Part shown: positions 8,061 through 15,804 of the stretch, one piece after another
Layout: every line of letters begins with the position of its first letter
Numbering within the stretch: position 1 is the first letter of the stretch
From: Phycisphaerae bacterium
GTDB lineage: Bacteria > Planctomycetota > Phycisphaerae > Phycisphaerales > UBA1924
NCBI GenBank assembly: GCA_030426605.1
Contig: JAUHXM010000025.1
Coordinates: 1-32,331 of the forward strand
DNA length: 32,331 bases
Reading direction: 5' to 3'
The notes under the pieces: generated by a model
What the model saw: the letters and a program-made list of their open reading frames with translations, nothing else
Told to the model about the DNA's origin: nothing
Databases searched by the model: none
Translations under genes and position numbers: made by a program

Positions 8061-8996
8061 ATGACTCGCATCACCACCTGCCTCGCCCTCGCGCTCTCGG
8101 CAAGCACCGCGGCGAGTGCCCCCAAGGTCTACCTCTCGAGCATCGACGGCGACATCTACGTCCTCGACGCGACCAGCACACCCGTCCTGCTCGGCTCGCC
8201 CGGCGGCGTGATCAACGCCATCGGCGCGACCAACGCCGAGCTCTACACCGTCGATCACTCCGGCACCGTCACGTTCACCGACCCCTCCGACGGTTCCGTC
8301 GCACCGTTCGCCCAGCTCTGGCACGGCATCGCCGGCAACGCCATCACCAACAACGGGCGCAGCATCTACGTCGCCGACGCGGGCGGCAACATCATTTACT
8401 TCGACGAGAACGGCGACGAGGAGCAGACCTACTACGCGGGGCTCGAAGTCAGCGCGATGCTCGTCAATGACGGCAACCTCGTCATCGGCTCGCCCAACAC
8501 GTTCATTTTGACCGCGCCCGTCGGCGACCCGAACTTCCAGTTCATCAGCGCCTGCGGCGGCATCGTCAACTCGCTCGTCCTCACCGACACCCACCTCTTC
8601 GCGGGCGACGCGAACGGGACCGTGTACCGCTTCGCCGCCGACGGCGGGCAGTACGAGACCACTTTCTCCACCACCACGAACGCGACGGGCGTCGCGCTCT
8701 TCAACGGCGAGCTGCTCGTCGCGGGGTCCAACGGCGTCATCGAGCGCCTCGACCCCACCGACGGCACCCAACTCGGGATGAGCACCGTCGGGTTCTCGAT
8801 CACGGGGATCGTCGTTGCCAACCTCTGCCCGGCGGACCTGACCGAGGACGACACCCTCGATGTGGACGACGTGGACGCCTTCGTCGGCGCGTTCCTCGGG
8901 GCGGACATGGCCTCGGCGGACTGCGACCTCTCGGGTGAACTCAGCATCGACGACATCGACTGCTTCGTGTCGAGCTTCGTCGCCGGCTGCCCGTAA
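8061..8996 (+). CDS. exported beta-propeller (PQQ-like) protein with partly degenerate dockerin
   Basis: The protein has 311 residues. ATG 8061 follows CGGAGA and starts a signal peptide ending ASTAASA. The body has repeated strand motifs of a PQQ-like/WD-type propeller: SSIDGDIYVLDA, TVDHSGTVTF, YVADAGGNIIYFDENG, FAGDANGTVYRFA, AGSNGVIERLD. No catalytic residues are seen, so a binding or sensing role is likely. In the dockerin (8826-8993) the first half is worn: Thr at calcium position 3, Asp at position 6 in place of Gly, and no cysteines. The second half is intact. It lies directly behind the LuxR-type regulator. Confidence 0.8.
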   Translation: MTRITTCLALALSASTAASAPKVYLSSIDGDIYVLDATSTPVLLGSPGGVINAIGATNAELYTVDHSGTVTFTDPSDGSVAPFAQLWHGIAGNAITNNGRSIYVADAGGNIIYFDENGDEEQTYYAGLEVSAMLVNDGNLVIGSPNTFILTAPVGDPNFQFISACGGIVNSLVLTDTHLFAGDANGTVYRFAADGGQYETTFSTTTNATGVALFNGELLVAGSNGVIERLDPTDGTQLGMSTVGFSITGIVVANLCPADLTEDDTLDVDDVDAFVGAFLGADMASADCDLSGELSIDDIDCFVSSFVAGCP

Positions 8997-9013
8997 CCCA
9001 ACTACCCGCCCGC

Positions 9014-9032
9014 CCCGGGGGAGACCCCTGGG
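9014..9032 (+). terminator. hairpin after the propeller gene
   Basis: Eight pairs form between 9014-9021 and 9025-9032 with one G-U and a 3-nt loop, 17 bases after the stop codon. There is no T-run. Confidence 0.35.
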
Positions 9033-9089
9033 CGACGGCGTTCGCTCCCTGCATCTCGAACCGTCCAGAAACCGTCGGCCCACACGCCG

Positions 9090-9119
9090 GGCGCGATCGC
9101 CGCGCCAACCCCGAGGAGA
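9090..9119 (+). promoter_or_regulatory. leader hairpin next to the cupredoxin Shine-Dalgarno site
   Basis: GGCGCG (9090-9095) pairs with CGCGCC (9101-9106) around a 5-nt loop. The Shine-Dalgarno GAGGAGA (9113-9119) follows six bases later. The stem is short and could be chance in GC-rich DNA. Confidence 0.35.
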
Positions 9120-9123
9120 GACC

Positions 9124-9807
9124 ATGTTCCCGTCCGCCCGCACCGCCATCGCCATCGCCATCGCCCTGATGCCCGCCGCGGCGTTCGCCGATACCACCCA
9201 GACCGGTCCGAGCGTCTACGAGATCGACGCGGGCGTCGCGTTCTCGATCGCAAACTCCGGCGCGTCGCACTTCCTCTACTCATGGTCCGACGCCTCGGGC
9301 ACCTTCACGGACATCGAGGACCCGACGCTGGTGCTCAGTGTGGGCGAGACGTACACGTTCGCGCGCACGACGGGCTCGCACCCGCTGGGTATCACGGACG
9401 ACACGCTGCCCGTGACCGGCACGGACGGGTCGTTCGAGCGCACCACAACGGACATCGCGGTCATCGACGCCGCGATGCTCCAGCCGATGGACGACTTCAT
9501 CGCCGACCCCGCTCCCACGACGGACATGATCTCGTGGACGCCCGGCGCAGGCGACGCGGGCGACTACTTCTACACCTGCCGGGTGACGTTCCACACCGGG
9601 ATGGCGGGCGCGATCCGGATCGTCTCTGCCGGATGCAACTTCGCGGACTGCGACGCGAGCGGGACGCTCAACATCGACGACATCGACTGCTTCGTCGCCG
9701 GGTTCCTGGGCGGCGACCTCGCATCGGCCGACTGCGACGGCAACGGGACGCTGAACATCGACGACATCGATTGCTTCGTGACCGAGTTCCTCGCCGGGTG
9801 CCCATGA
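9124..9807 (+). CDS. exported type 1 copper (cupredoxin) protein with GC-type dockerin
   Basis: The protein has 227 residues with a signal peptide ending AAAFA. The mature part is a cupredoxin. His86 sits in TTGSHPLGI. The C-terminal loop YTCRVTFHTGMAG supplies Cys152, His157 and Met160, with the C-x4-H-x2-M spacing of plastocyanin-like blue copper proteins. It should carry one electron outside the cell; the partner is unknown. A complete six-cysteine dockerin follows (9634-9804), Ile/Ile at loop position 10. Together with the PQQ-type dehydrogenase at 29264 it makes a surface redox pair conceivable, but that is inference. ATG 9124 has GAGGAGA upstream. Confidence 0.9.
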   Translation: MFPSARTAIAIAIALMPAAAFADTTQTGPSVYEIDAGVAFSIANSGASHFLYSWSDASGTFTDIEDPTLVLSVGETYTFARTTGSHPLGITDDTLPVTGTDGSFERTTTDIAVIDAAMLQPMDDFIADPAPTTDMISWTPGAGDAGDYFYTCRVTFHTGMAGAIRIVSAGCNFADCDASGTLNIDDIDCFVAGFLGGDLASADCDGNGTLNIDDIDCFVTEFLAGCP

Positions 9808-9849
9808 CGCCGCCCGGAGCCACACCGAGAAACTCGGGCCTTCCCGGGT

Positions 9850-9893
9850 CCCCCGTTCGGAAGCCGCGCGCGCAACGGCGGCCCGAACGGGGG
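9850..9893 (+). terminator. long hairpin after the cupredoxin gene
   Basis: CCCCCGTTCGG (9850-9860) is perfectly complementary to CCGAACGGGGG (9883-9893), and a 4-bp inner stem (9863-9866 with 9876-9879) closes the interior. It lies 43 bases after the stop. The rest of the 197-base gap holds a TATCGT box (9978-9983) that could be a -10 for the next unit, without a good -35. Confidence 0.6.
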
Positions 9894-10004
9894 GCGTGCG
9901 GGGGCCCATAACCTCGCCGCGGGCATCGCATCACCGGGCTCGGGCTGGAAACCTGTGGCGGTTGTGCCGCGTAGGGGTATCGTGACGTCTGGGAGGGCGT
10001 GCGT

Positions 10005-10187
10005 GTGCCCGAGGAAGAGCGTGAATCCAGGATGACCCTGATCGCGGCGGTCATTGTGCTCGCCAAGTGTGTGGTGGCCGCGCCGTTCTTTGTCCCGACG
10101 CCGACCCAAACCACCCCCCCCGACGAGGCCCGGACGCTCCAGCCCGAGGCGGGTGCGCAACCGCCGGTTGACGGGCGCGAGCCATGA
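10005..10187 (+). CDS. 60-aa single-span membrane peptide coupled to the AraC-type gene
   Basis: GTG 10005 is preferred because GGGAGGG (9991-9997) lies seven bases upstream; GTG 9999 is too close to it, and ATG 10032 is the alternative. The peptide has a short charged start (PEEERESR), a hydrophobic segment (MTLIAAVIVLAKCVVAAPFF, about residues 9-28) and a Pro/Thr/Gln-rich tail. Its stop overlaps the AraC start as ATGA (10184-10187), the hallmark of translational coupling, and this is the main reason to accept it. It could be a membrane anchor or a sensor partner for the regulator. No family is recognised. Confidence 0.55.
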   Translation: MPEEERESRMTLIAAVIVLAKCVVAAPFFVPTPTQTTPPDEARTLQPEAGAQPPVDGREP

Positions 10188-11017
10188 CGCGTGCCGCGGG
10201 CGATCCGTTCGAGGTGCACGACTTCGACCTCCCGGCGGACTCGCCCTGGTGGCACGAGGTCAACGAGACGCGCCCATGCATGGTCATGGCGTTCGCGCGG
10301 GCCCCGGTGCTGATCCAGCACGAGGGCGGCAAGCCGCTCGTGGCCGACCGGGCCGGAGCGATGCTCTACAACCCGGGTCAGCGGTACCGCCGGGCGTTGC
10401 TCGACAACCGCGGCGACAACTGCCTTTTTATCACCATCGACGCTGCCTGTGCGCACGAGGCGTTCGCCGCCCATGACGCGTCGGCGACGGACCGGGGCGA
10501 CGCGCTCGCAGTGGTGCCCCGCGTCCCGCTGGACGACGAGACGGCTCTGCTGCTCGGCCGCGTCCAGTGCGCGCGCCGGCGCGGTGATCGGCTCGCGGCG
10601 GACGAGTCAGCGATCGGCGTGATCGACAATGTCGCGCGGACGGCCGCCCGCATCGCCGGCGCCCCGGCGCCCCCCTCGGCGCGCGTCGGCACACGGGACG
10701 CGCACGAGGATCTCGTCGAGCGCACGCGCGCGGAAGTCGCCCGCTCGAGCGCACAGAACCGGTCGCTCGCGTCCATCGCTCGCGCGGTGCACGCGTCGCC
10801 CTACCACCTCGCCCGCGTGTTCCGGGCGTGGACCGGGCAGTCCATCGGGGCGTACCGCGTCCAGCTCCGCCTGCGGGCGGCGGCCGACGAACTCGCCCGC
10901 ACGGACGACACCATCACCGAGATCGCCTGCCGGACCGGGTTCGCCTCGCACGCGCACCTGACGACGCTCTTCCGGCGCGCCTTCGGGGTCACGCCCTCGG
11001 CGTTCCGGCGCGGGTGA
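10184..11017 (+). CDS. AraC-family transcriptional regulator
   Basis: A 277-residue cytoplasmic protein. The C-terminal 95 residues form the double helix-turn-helix of the AraC/XylS family: RSLASIARAVHASPYHLARV as the first helix-turn-helix, then ITEIACRTGFASHAHLTTLF as the second, and the usual RRAFGVTPSAFRRG end. The N-terminal half (about 10-110) looks like a small cupin-type sensor: WWHEVNETRPCMVM, a GAMLYNPGQRYRRALLDN turn and a strand LFITID. No ligand can be named. The start overlaps the upstream peptide stop. An 18-bp palindrome seven bases after its stop may be its site, another regulator's site or a terminator. Confidence 0.88.
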   Translation: MTRAAGDPFEVHDFDLPADSPWWHEVNETRPCMVMAFARAPVLIQHEGGKPLVADRAGAMLYNPGQRYRRALLDNRGDNCLFITIDAACAHEAFAAHDASATDRGDALAVVPRVPLDDETALLLGRVQCARRRGDRLAADESAIGVIDNVARTAARIAGAPAPPSARVGTRDAHEDLVERTRAEVARSSAQNRSLASIARAVHASPYHLARVFRAWTGQSIGAYRVQLRLRAAADELARTDDTITEIACRTGFASHAHLTTLFRRAFGVTPSAFRRG

Positions 11018-11023
11018 TGCTCA

Positions 11024-11063
11024 TTCAGGCACGTGCCTGAAAGACCCGGGTGGCGAGCCCGGG
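11024..11063 (+). promoter_or_regulatory. 18-bp perfect palindrome plus second hairpin between AraC gene and FG-GAP gene
   Basis: TTCAGGCACGTGCCTGAA (11024-11041) is a perfect palindrome without a loop, more like a dimeric protein site than an RNA terminator. A second inverted repeat, CCCGGG (11045-11050, 11058-11063) around a 7-nt loop, follows at once and may be the terminator. I see no second copy of the palindrome in the window. Confidence 0.45.
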
Positions 11064-11078
11064 CACACTCCTCTGGGG

Positions 11079-11114
11079 GCGCCGCGCACAAGCGCGGTGT
11101 GGTGCACGAGGAGA
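11079..11114 (+). promoter_or_regulatory. leader hairpin upstream of the FG-GAP gene's Shine-Dalgarno site
   Basis: CCGCGC (11082-11087) and GCGCGG (11092-11097) close an ACAA tetraloop. Three more pairs, two of them G-U, extend the stem to 11079/11100. GAGGAGA (11108-11114) follows seven bases later. Confidence 0.45.
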
Positions 11115-11118
11115 CACA

Positions 11119-12516
11119 ATGAAATCGGTACGAGTGGTGATTGGTGGGCTCGCGTTCGTCTCGGCGCCAAGTGTGGCGGTCGGCCAGTTCGTCGAACCCG
11201 ACGCGCTGGCGGCGTACACCCTGCAAAGCCCCGGTGGGTTGGGCTGGGCGGTGTCAGAGATCCGCGACATCGACGGCGACGGCATCGACGACGGGATGGC
11301 CTCGGCCAACGGTTGGAGCCAGGGCCGCGGCAAGGTGGTGGTTTTCTCCGGCGCGACGGGTGACATCCTCTTCGAGGTGCAGGGCACGAACCAGGCTGAG
11401 GGCATCGGGTGGTCGTGCGCCGACGCGGGCGACGTGGACAACGACGGGTTCGTGGACGTCATCGCGGGGAGCCCCTCGCGGGGCGGCACGGGCGGTGTCA
11501 TCGTCGCCTCGGGCAACCCCGCGAGCTACGGCGCGGTGATCCACGACATCGCCGGATTCCAGAACCCGAGCGGGTTCGGGTACGCCGTCTCCACTCTCGA
11601 CGACGTGAACGGCGACGGGCACGCCGACTTCGTCGTCGGCTCGCCCGGGTTTGACGGCGACGACGTCAACGAGGGGCGCGTCTACGTCTTTGACGGCGCC
11701 ACAGGCACCGTCCTGCACGAGCTCGTCGCATCGGGCGGGATGAACGCCATCGTCGGGCAGGGCGTCGCGGGCATCGGCGATATCGACGGCGACGGTGTCT
11801 CCGACGTCGCGAGCACCGAGGTCGGTACCAAGACCGCGTGGGTGTGGTCCGGCGCGACGGGCGATGTGATCCTGGGCCCGTTGCCGGCGGACGCGAGTGC
11901 GTCGGCGGTCTTCGGGCAGTTCTTCGTCGGACGCGCGGGCGACGTCTCGGGCGACGGCGTCCCGGACTTCTACGTCGGCGACTACAACGACTCCAAGGGG
12001 TACGTCTTCTCTGGTGCGGACGGTTCGCGCTGGCTCACCATCGAAGCACCCAACGCCGACGGGCTCGGCCCGGGGCGGGGGCTCTTTGCCGACATCAACC
12101 AGGACGGGCACGACGACCTCATCCTCGGGCACTACACCGCGCCCGACGGCGGCAACAGCGCCGGCAAGATGGTCACCTACTCGGGCAAGGACGGCGCCGT
12201 CCTCCGTACCGTCACGGGGAACATCAACGGGCTGCAGCTCGGGTTTGACTGCGTCGGCGTGGGTGATGTGACCGGCGACGGGTGGCCCGACGTGATCGCG
12301 TCCGGCTCGAACCGCAACCGGATGTACATGGTGCCCGGCGTGAACCCGTGCCCGGCCGACTTCACCGCCGACGCGACGCTCAACGCGGACGACACCGACC
12401 TGTTCGTCGCGGCCTTCCTCTCGGGGGAGGCCGCGGCGGACCTCGACTTCTCAGGAACCCTGAACCTCGACGATATCGACGCGTTCGTCGTGAGCTTCCT
12501 CGCCGGGTGCCCCTGA
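11119..12516 (+). CDS. exported seven-bladed FG-GAP (integrin alpha-like) propeller with cysteine-poor dockerin
   Basis: The protein has 465 residues. ATG 11119 follows GAGGAGA and the signal peptide ends near SVAVG. Seven calcium-type loops mark the blades: DIDGDGIDD, DVDNDGFVD, DVNGDGHAD, DIDGDGVSD, DVSGDGVPD, DINQDGHDD and DVTGDGWPD, several followed by VxGSP. This is the FG-GAP/integrin alpha fold, usually a ligand-binding, calcium-stabilised adhesion module. The dockerin (12349-12513) keeps only the first and last cysteine. Its first half is degenerate (Thr at position 3, Ala at position 6, Ala at position 10, Thr for Ile at 13), so it may bind one calcium. A hairpin follows the stop. 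Confidence 0.88.
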   Translation: MKSVRVVIGGLAFVSAPSVAVGQFVEPDALAAYTLQSPGGLGWAVSEIRDIDGDGIDDGMASANGWSQGRGKVVVFSGATGDILFEVQGTNQAEGIGWSCADAGDVDNDGFVDVIAGSPSRGGTGGVIVASGNPASYGAVIHDIAGFQNPSGFGYAVSTLDDVNGDGHADFVVGSPGFDGDDVNEGRVYVFDGATGTVLHELVASGGMNAIVGQGVAGIGDIDGDGVSDVASTEVGTKTAWVWSGATGDVILGPLPADASASAVFGQFFVGRAGDVSGDGVPDFYVGDYNDSKGYVFSGADGSRWLTIEAPNADGLGPGRGLFADINQDGHDDLILGHYTAPDGGNSAGKMVTYSGKDGAVLRTVTGNINGLQLGFDCVGVGDVTGDGWPDVIASGSNRNRMYMVPGVNPCPADFTADATLNADDTDLFVAAFLSGEAAADLDFSGTLNLDDIDAFVVSFLAGCP

Positions 12517-12544
12517 GCGTCCGACCCCCCGGGAACCAGGCGAG

Positions 12545-12566
12545 CCCCCGCCCGTATGGTCGGGGG
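12545..12566 (+). terminator. hairpin after the FG-GAP gene
   Basis: CCCCCG (12545-12550) pairs with CGGGGG (12561-12566) around a 10-nt loop, 28 bases past the stop. The rest of the 234-base gap shows a CATACT box (12697-12702), a possible -10 for the next gene with no clear -35. Confidence 0.4.
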
Positions 12567-12709
12567 TGGTCTGGTGCGCCCATTCTCGGGCGTGGGCCGG
12601 CAGCCGTCTGGTGCGGGATTGCCGGTGCGGGCCGTTGTCAAGCTGGGCTGATCGCCCGGGTGCGTCGAGGCGCTCGATTCCGGCCGCCTGTTCGGGCATA
12701 CTGGTCGGG

Positions 12710-12742
12710 CCGGGCGGGGAACGCCCGGAACCCGGAGGAGGA
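12710..12742 (+). promoter_or_regulatory. leader hairpin before the Cys-rich protein gene
   Basis: CCGGGCG (12710-12716) and CGCCCGG (12722-12728) form a perfect 7-bp stem with loop GGGAA. The strong Shine-Dalgarno GGAGGAGGAG (about 12734-12743) follows five bases later. Confidence 0.4.
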
Positions 12743-12750
12743 GTCTCGTG

Positions 12751-13773
12751 ATGAAGAACCGGATCGGAAAGGCATTCCGCGGTGCCGCGGCGGGTATCGC
12801 GCTCGCGGCCAGCACCCTCGGCGCTCAAGCCCAGGAAGTCGTGCTGCAGAACGACTCGTTCACCGACGGCGGTGGGTTTCTTGTATGCCCGTGCTTCGTG
12901 GCGGGCGAGGAAGCGGCGGTCTGGCTGACCAGCCCGTGCGACGGTGACATCGTCGGGTTCCAGATCTTCTGGAAGTCGTTCTTTGGCGGTGCGCCGCAGG
13001 TCATCGAGGACTCGATCAGGATCTACGAGGCGGGCACGTTCCCCAACGCGGGGAGCCTGATCGATGTGCTCGACGCGCCCGTGCTGACCGACGGGTTCCT
13101 GAACGAGTACCGGTACCTCGACGACCAGCAGACCGTCCCGATCAGCATCCCGATCGCCGCGGGCCAGACGTTCGTCGTCTCGCTGCGGTTCTTCAACGAC
13201 AACGCAAGCGACACGTTCGCGCCGTCCGTCGGGTCGGACGACAGCGGGTGCCAGAACGGGCTCAACACGATCCGTCTGACGAACGGCACCTGGCTCAACG
13301 CGTGCACGGCCGGTGTCTCGGGCGACTGGGTCATCCGCGCGATCGTGCAGTGCGACGGCGCTGACCCGCAGGGCGCCTGCTGCCTGCCCGACGGCACGTG
13401 CGCCGACGGCGTGACCCTCGCGGACTGCACGGCGATGGACGGGTTCTGGAACGGCGGGGGGACCCTGTGCGCAACGTCTGCCTGCACGGGCGCGTGCTAC
13501 GTCCCCGCGACGGACGCTTGCCTGCCAGATTTCGACAAGCCGACGTGCGACCTCGTCGCCGGCGAATGGCAGGGCCCGGGCACGACCGAGTGCAACGACG
13601 ACTGCCCCGCCGACTGTGACGGCAGCGGTGTTCTCAACCTCGACGACATCGACTGCTTCGTCGCCGGCTTCATCGCCGTGGACACGGCCGTCGCGGACTG
13701 CGACGGCAACGGGACGCTGAACCTCGACGACATCGACTGCTTCGTCGCGGCGTTCCTCGCCGGGTGCCCGTAA
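12751..13773 (+). CDS. exported protein with Cys-rich GACC repeats and GC-type dockerin
   Basis: The protein has 340 residues. ATG 12751 is preferred to the adjacent GTG 12748, and the signal peptide ends TLGAQA. Residues about 22-205 form a beta-rich domain (SFTDGGGFLVCPCF ... GDWVIRAIVQCDG) that looks like a jelly-roll; I cannot name it. Two disulfide-rich units follow: GACCLPDGTC...DC...FWNGGGTLC and GACYVPATDACL...CDLVAGEWQGPGTTEC, a module I recall from other planctomycete secreted proteins. The dockerin (13603-13770) has six cysteines and Leu at loop position 10 in both halves. The likely role is structural or binding. No enzyme motif is present. Confidence 0.8.
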   Translation: MKNRIGKAFRGAAAGIALAASTLGAQAQEVVLQNDSFTDGGGFLVCPCFVAGEEAAVWLTSPCDGDIVGFQIFWKSFFGGAPQVIEDSIRIYEAGTFPNAGSLIDVLDAPVLTDGFLNEYRYLDDQQTVPISIPIAAGQTFVVSLRFFNDNASDTFAPSVGSDDSGCQNGLNTIRLTNGTWLNACTAGVSGDWVIRAIVQCDGADPQGACCLPDGTCADGVTLADCTAMDGFWNGGGTLCATSACTGACYVPATDACLPDFDKPTCDLVAGEWQGPGTTECNDDCPADCDGSGVLNLDDIDCFVAGFIAVDTAVADCDGNGTLNLDDIDCFVAAFLAGCP

Positions 13774-13828
13774 GGACCGGGAACCACGGCGGGCGGATCC
13801 TGTTCGGCATCCGGTTTGGACAGATCTC

Positions 13829-13856
13829 TTGCCACGGACGCGGCGCGGGGTACGTT
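13829..13856 (+). promoter_or_regulatory. sigma70-type promoter of the subtilase gene
   Basis: TTGCCA (13829-13834, five of six to TTGACA), a 16-bp spacer and TACGTT (13851-13856). The predicted start of transcription leaves a leader of about 50 nt before ATG 13912. This is one of the two best promoter matches in the window. Confidence 0.55.
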
Positions 13857-13883
13857 AGATGACCGGGCGTCGGCGGTTGTGAG

Positions 13884-13904
13884 CCGGCGGCCCGTGCCGG
13901 AGGA
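13884..13904 (+). promoter_or_regulatory. leader hairpin touching the subtilase Shine-Dalgarno site
   Basis: CCGGC (13884-13888) pairs with GCCGG (13896-13900). The last two bases of the stem are the first two of the Shine-Dalgarno GGAGGA (13899-13904). Confidence 0.35.
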
Positions 13905-13911
13905 GACCGGG

Positions 13912-15654
13912 ATGGTGGGTGGTGCGTTCATCGCGGTATGCATGGGGATCGGCGCGCCGGCGCTCCCCGCGGCCGGTCAGCCCGAGTCGGCGTACGTGAG
14001 TTACTACTTCGACGAGCCGCGCTCGCTCACGCTCGACAAGTCGCGGGTCGCGGTGTTCTCGACCGGGCTGCGAGACGTGCGCGGCACGGATCTCGGCCTG
14101 GGCGAGACGCCCGTCGAGCACCTGCCGCTGTTCAACGCGCAGCTGGTCGAGCTGCCACCGGCGCGGCGTACTCGCGCCGGCGTCGAGTCGGCGCTCGACG
14201 ACGCGGGCACGCTCCGCGCCGAAAGCGTGGGGTATGTCTCGCCGGTCTTCGTCGGGCTCGACGGCGGGCCTGTCATCCCAACGCCGACGGTCCTCGTCCA
14301 GTTCGACGCCCACGCGGACCCCGAGGCGTGCGAGGCGGCGCTCTCGAAAGCCGGCGACATCATCGAGCGCGGCTGGGGCGGCATGCCCAATTCTTTCCGC
14401 GTCGCGACGAACGCGTCGGACGGACGGGTCGTGCTCGAGCTGGCGGCGGACCTCGCGCGCCGCGGCGATACGGTCTTCGCCGAGGCGGACATGATCTTCA
14501 CCGGTTCGAGCTCGCTCGTCCCCAATGACCCGATGTTTCTCAGCAGCTGGGGGTTCAACAACATCGGGCAGAACGTGGGCGGCCCAGGGACAATCGACAC
14601 CGACGTGAACGCCGTCGAGGCTTGGGACACCACGCTGGGCGACGCGGGCACGCTCACGCTCATCCTCGATCAGGGCGTGCAGACCAATCACCCGGACCTC
14701 CAGCAGGTCGGCGGCCAGGACTTCACGACCGACGGCGGTACGGACGGCGGGCCGCAGAACTTCTGCGACAACCACGGCACCGCCGTGGCCGGGTGCATCT
14801 CGGGCAAAATCAACAACCAGCTCGGGTCGTGCGGCGTTGCGCCGGGCACACGCATCGTCTCGGCGCGCGTGCACATCTCGGACACGCCGTGCAACGGCGA
14901 GTGGTTCAGCGCCTCGAGCTGGACCGTGGACGGGCTCGCGTACGGCGAGTCGCTGGGCGTGCGCGTGACGAACAACTCGAACCGGTACGGGTTTACGTCG
15001 TCCGCGATCGCGACCAAGTACCTGCTCACGCGGAACGGCGCGAACGGAGAGATGCCCATGGTGCACTTCGCCGCCGCGGGCAACTCGGGGAGCACGAGCG
15101 TGGACTACCCGTCGAGCCTCTCGACGGTCAACGCGATCAGCGCGATCGATATCCGGGGAAACCTCGTGAGCTTCTCAAACCGCGGGCCGCTGCTGTTCAT
15201 GTGCGGGCCCGGGCGTGACGTACGCACGACGGACCGCACCGGGTTCGACGGGTACGACTCGACGGACTACGGGCTGTTCGACGGCACCTCTTTCGCTTCC
15301 CCGATCGTCGCGGGCGTGGCGGCGCTGATCGTGAGCACGAACCCAGCCCTCGAGCCGGCGGACATCGAGCAAATCCTCAGGGACACCGCGAAGGACCTGG
15401 GCACCGCCGGGTTCGACGAGTCGTTCGGGTGGGGCCTGCCCGACGCCGAGGCGGCGATCGCGGCGGCCGCGGCGATGGAGCCCTGCCCCGCCGACTGCGA
15501 CGGGTCGGGCGTCCTCAACTTCGACGACATCGACTGCTTCGTCGCCGGGTTCCTGGGCAGCGATCTGGCGACCGCGGATTGCGACGGGTCGGGCGTCTTG
15601 AACTTCGACGACATCGACTGCTTCGTGGACTCGTTTCTCGCTGGGTGTCCCTGA
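13912..15654 (+). CDS. exported subtilisin-family (S8) serine protease with GC-type dockerin
   Basis: The protein has 580 residues. ATG 13912 follows GGAGGAGA and gives a signal peptide (VGGAFIAVCMGIGAPALPAAG). An N-terminal prodomain (about 25-210) includes a strand-helix segment TVLVQFDAHADPEACEAAL, so it is probably made as a zymogen. The S8 catalytic set is complete: Asp253 in ILDQGVQTNHPDL, His288 in NHGTAVAG, oxyanion Asn391 in AAAGNSGS, Ser460 in DGTSFASPIVAG. It should cleave proteins outside the cell. The dockerin (15484-15651) has six cysteines with Phe at loop position 10 in both halves. A promoter and a terminator frame the gene as a single unit. Confidence 0.95.
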   Translation: MVGGAFIAVCMGIGAPALPAAGQPESAYVSYYFDEPRSLTLDKSRVAVFSTGLRDVRGTDLGLGETPVEHLPLFNAQLVELPPARRTRAGVESALDDAGTLRAESVGYVSPVFVGLDGGPVIPTPTVLVQFDAHADPEACEAALSKAGDIIERGWGGMPNSFRVATNASDGRVVLELAADLARRGDTVFAEADMIFTGSSSLVPNDPMFLSSWGFNNIGQNVGGPGTIDTDVNAVEAWDTTLGDAGTLTLILDQGVQTNHPDLQQVGGQDFTTDGGTDGGPQNFCDNHGTAVAGCISGKINNQLGSCGVAPGTRIVSARVHISDTPCNGEWFSASSWTVDGLAYGESLGVRVTNNSNRYGFTSSAIATKYLLTRNGANGEMPMVHFAAAGNSGSTSVDYPSSLSTVNAISAIDIRGNLVSFSNRGPLLFMCGPGRDVRTTDRTGFDGYDSTDYGLFDGTSFASPIVAGVAALIVSTNPALEPADIEQILRDTAKDLGTAGFDESFGWGLPDAEAAIAAAAAMEPCPADCDGSGVLNFDDIDCFVAGFLGSDLATADCDGSGVLNFDDIDCFVDSFLAGCP

Positions 15655-15670
15655 GGGGCCGAGAACCGGT

Positions 15671-15691
15671 GCCCGCGGGGCAGCCGCGGGC
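15671..15691 (+). terminator. hairpin terminator of the subtilase gene
   Basis: GCCCGCGG (15671-15678) and CCGCGGGC (15684-15691) form a perfect 8-bp stem with a 5-nt loop 16 bases after the stop codon, followed by GGTTTCG. Confidence 0.6.
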
Positions 15692-15709
15692 GGTTTCGCG
15701 CCTGGGGGC

Positions 15710-15738
15710 TTGGACGGGACACCGGGCGGTGATAGCTT
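15710..15738 (+). promoter_or_regulatory. promoter of the haloperoxidase-like gene
   Basis: TTGGAC (15710-15715), a 17-bp spacer and TAGCTT (15733-15738). It lies between the upstream terminator and the gene, leaving a leader of about 60 nt. Confidence 0.45.
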
Positions 15739-15776
15739 GGAGGGACGCTGGCTGTACCCCGGCGTTTTCTGTGGAG

Positions 15777-15798
15777 GGGCCCGGTCGGGCCCGGGGAG
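15777..15798 (+). promoter_or_regulatory. leader hairpin abutting the haloperoxidase Shine-Dalgarno site
   Basis: GGGCCC (15777-15782) and GGGCCC (15787-15792) form a 6-bp stem with loop GGTC. The Shine-Dalgarno GGGGAG (15793-15798) begins at the next base. Confidence 0.4.
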
Positions 15799-15804
15799 CT
15801 CGAG

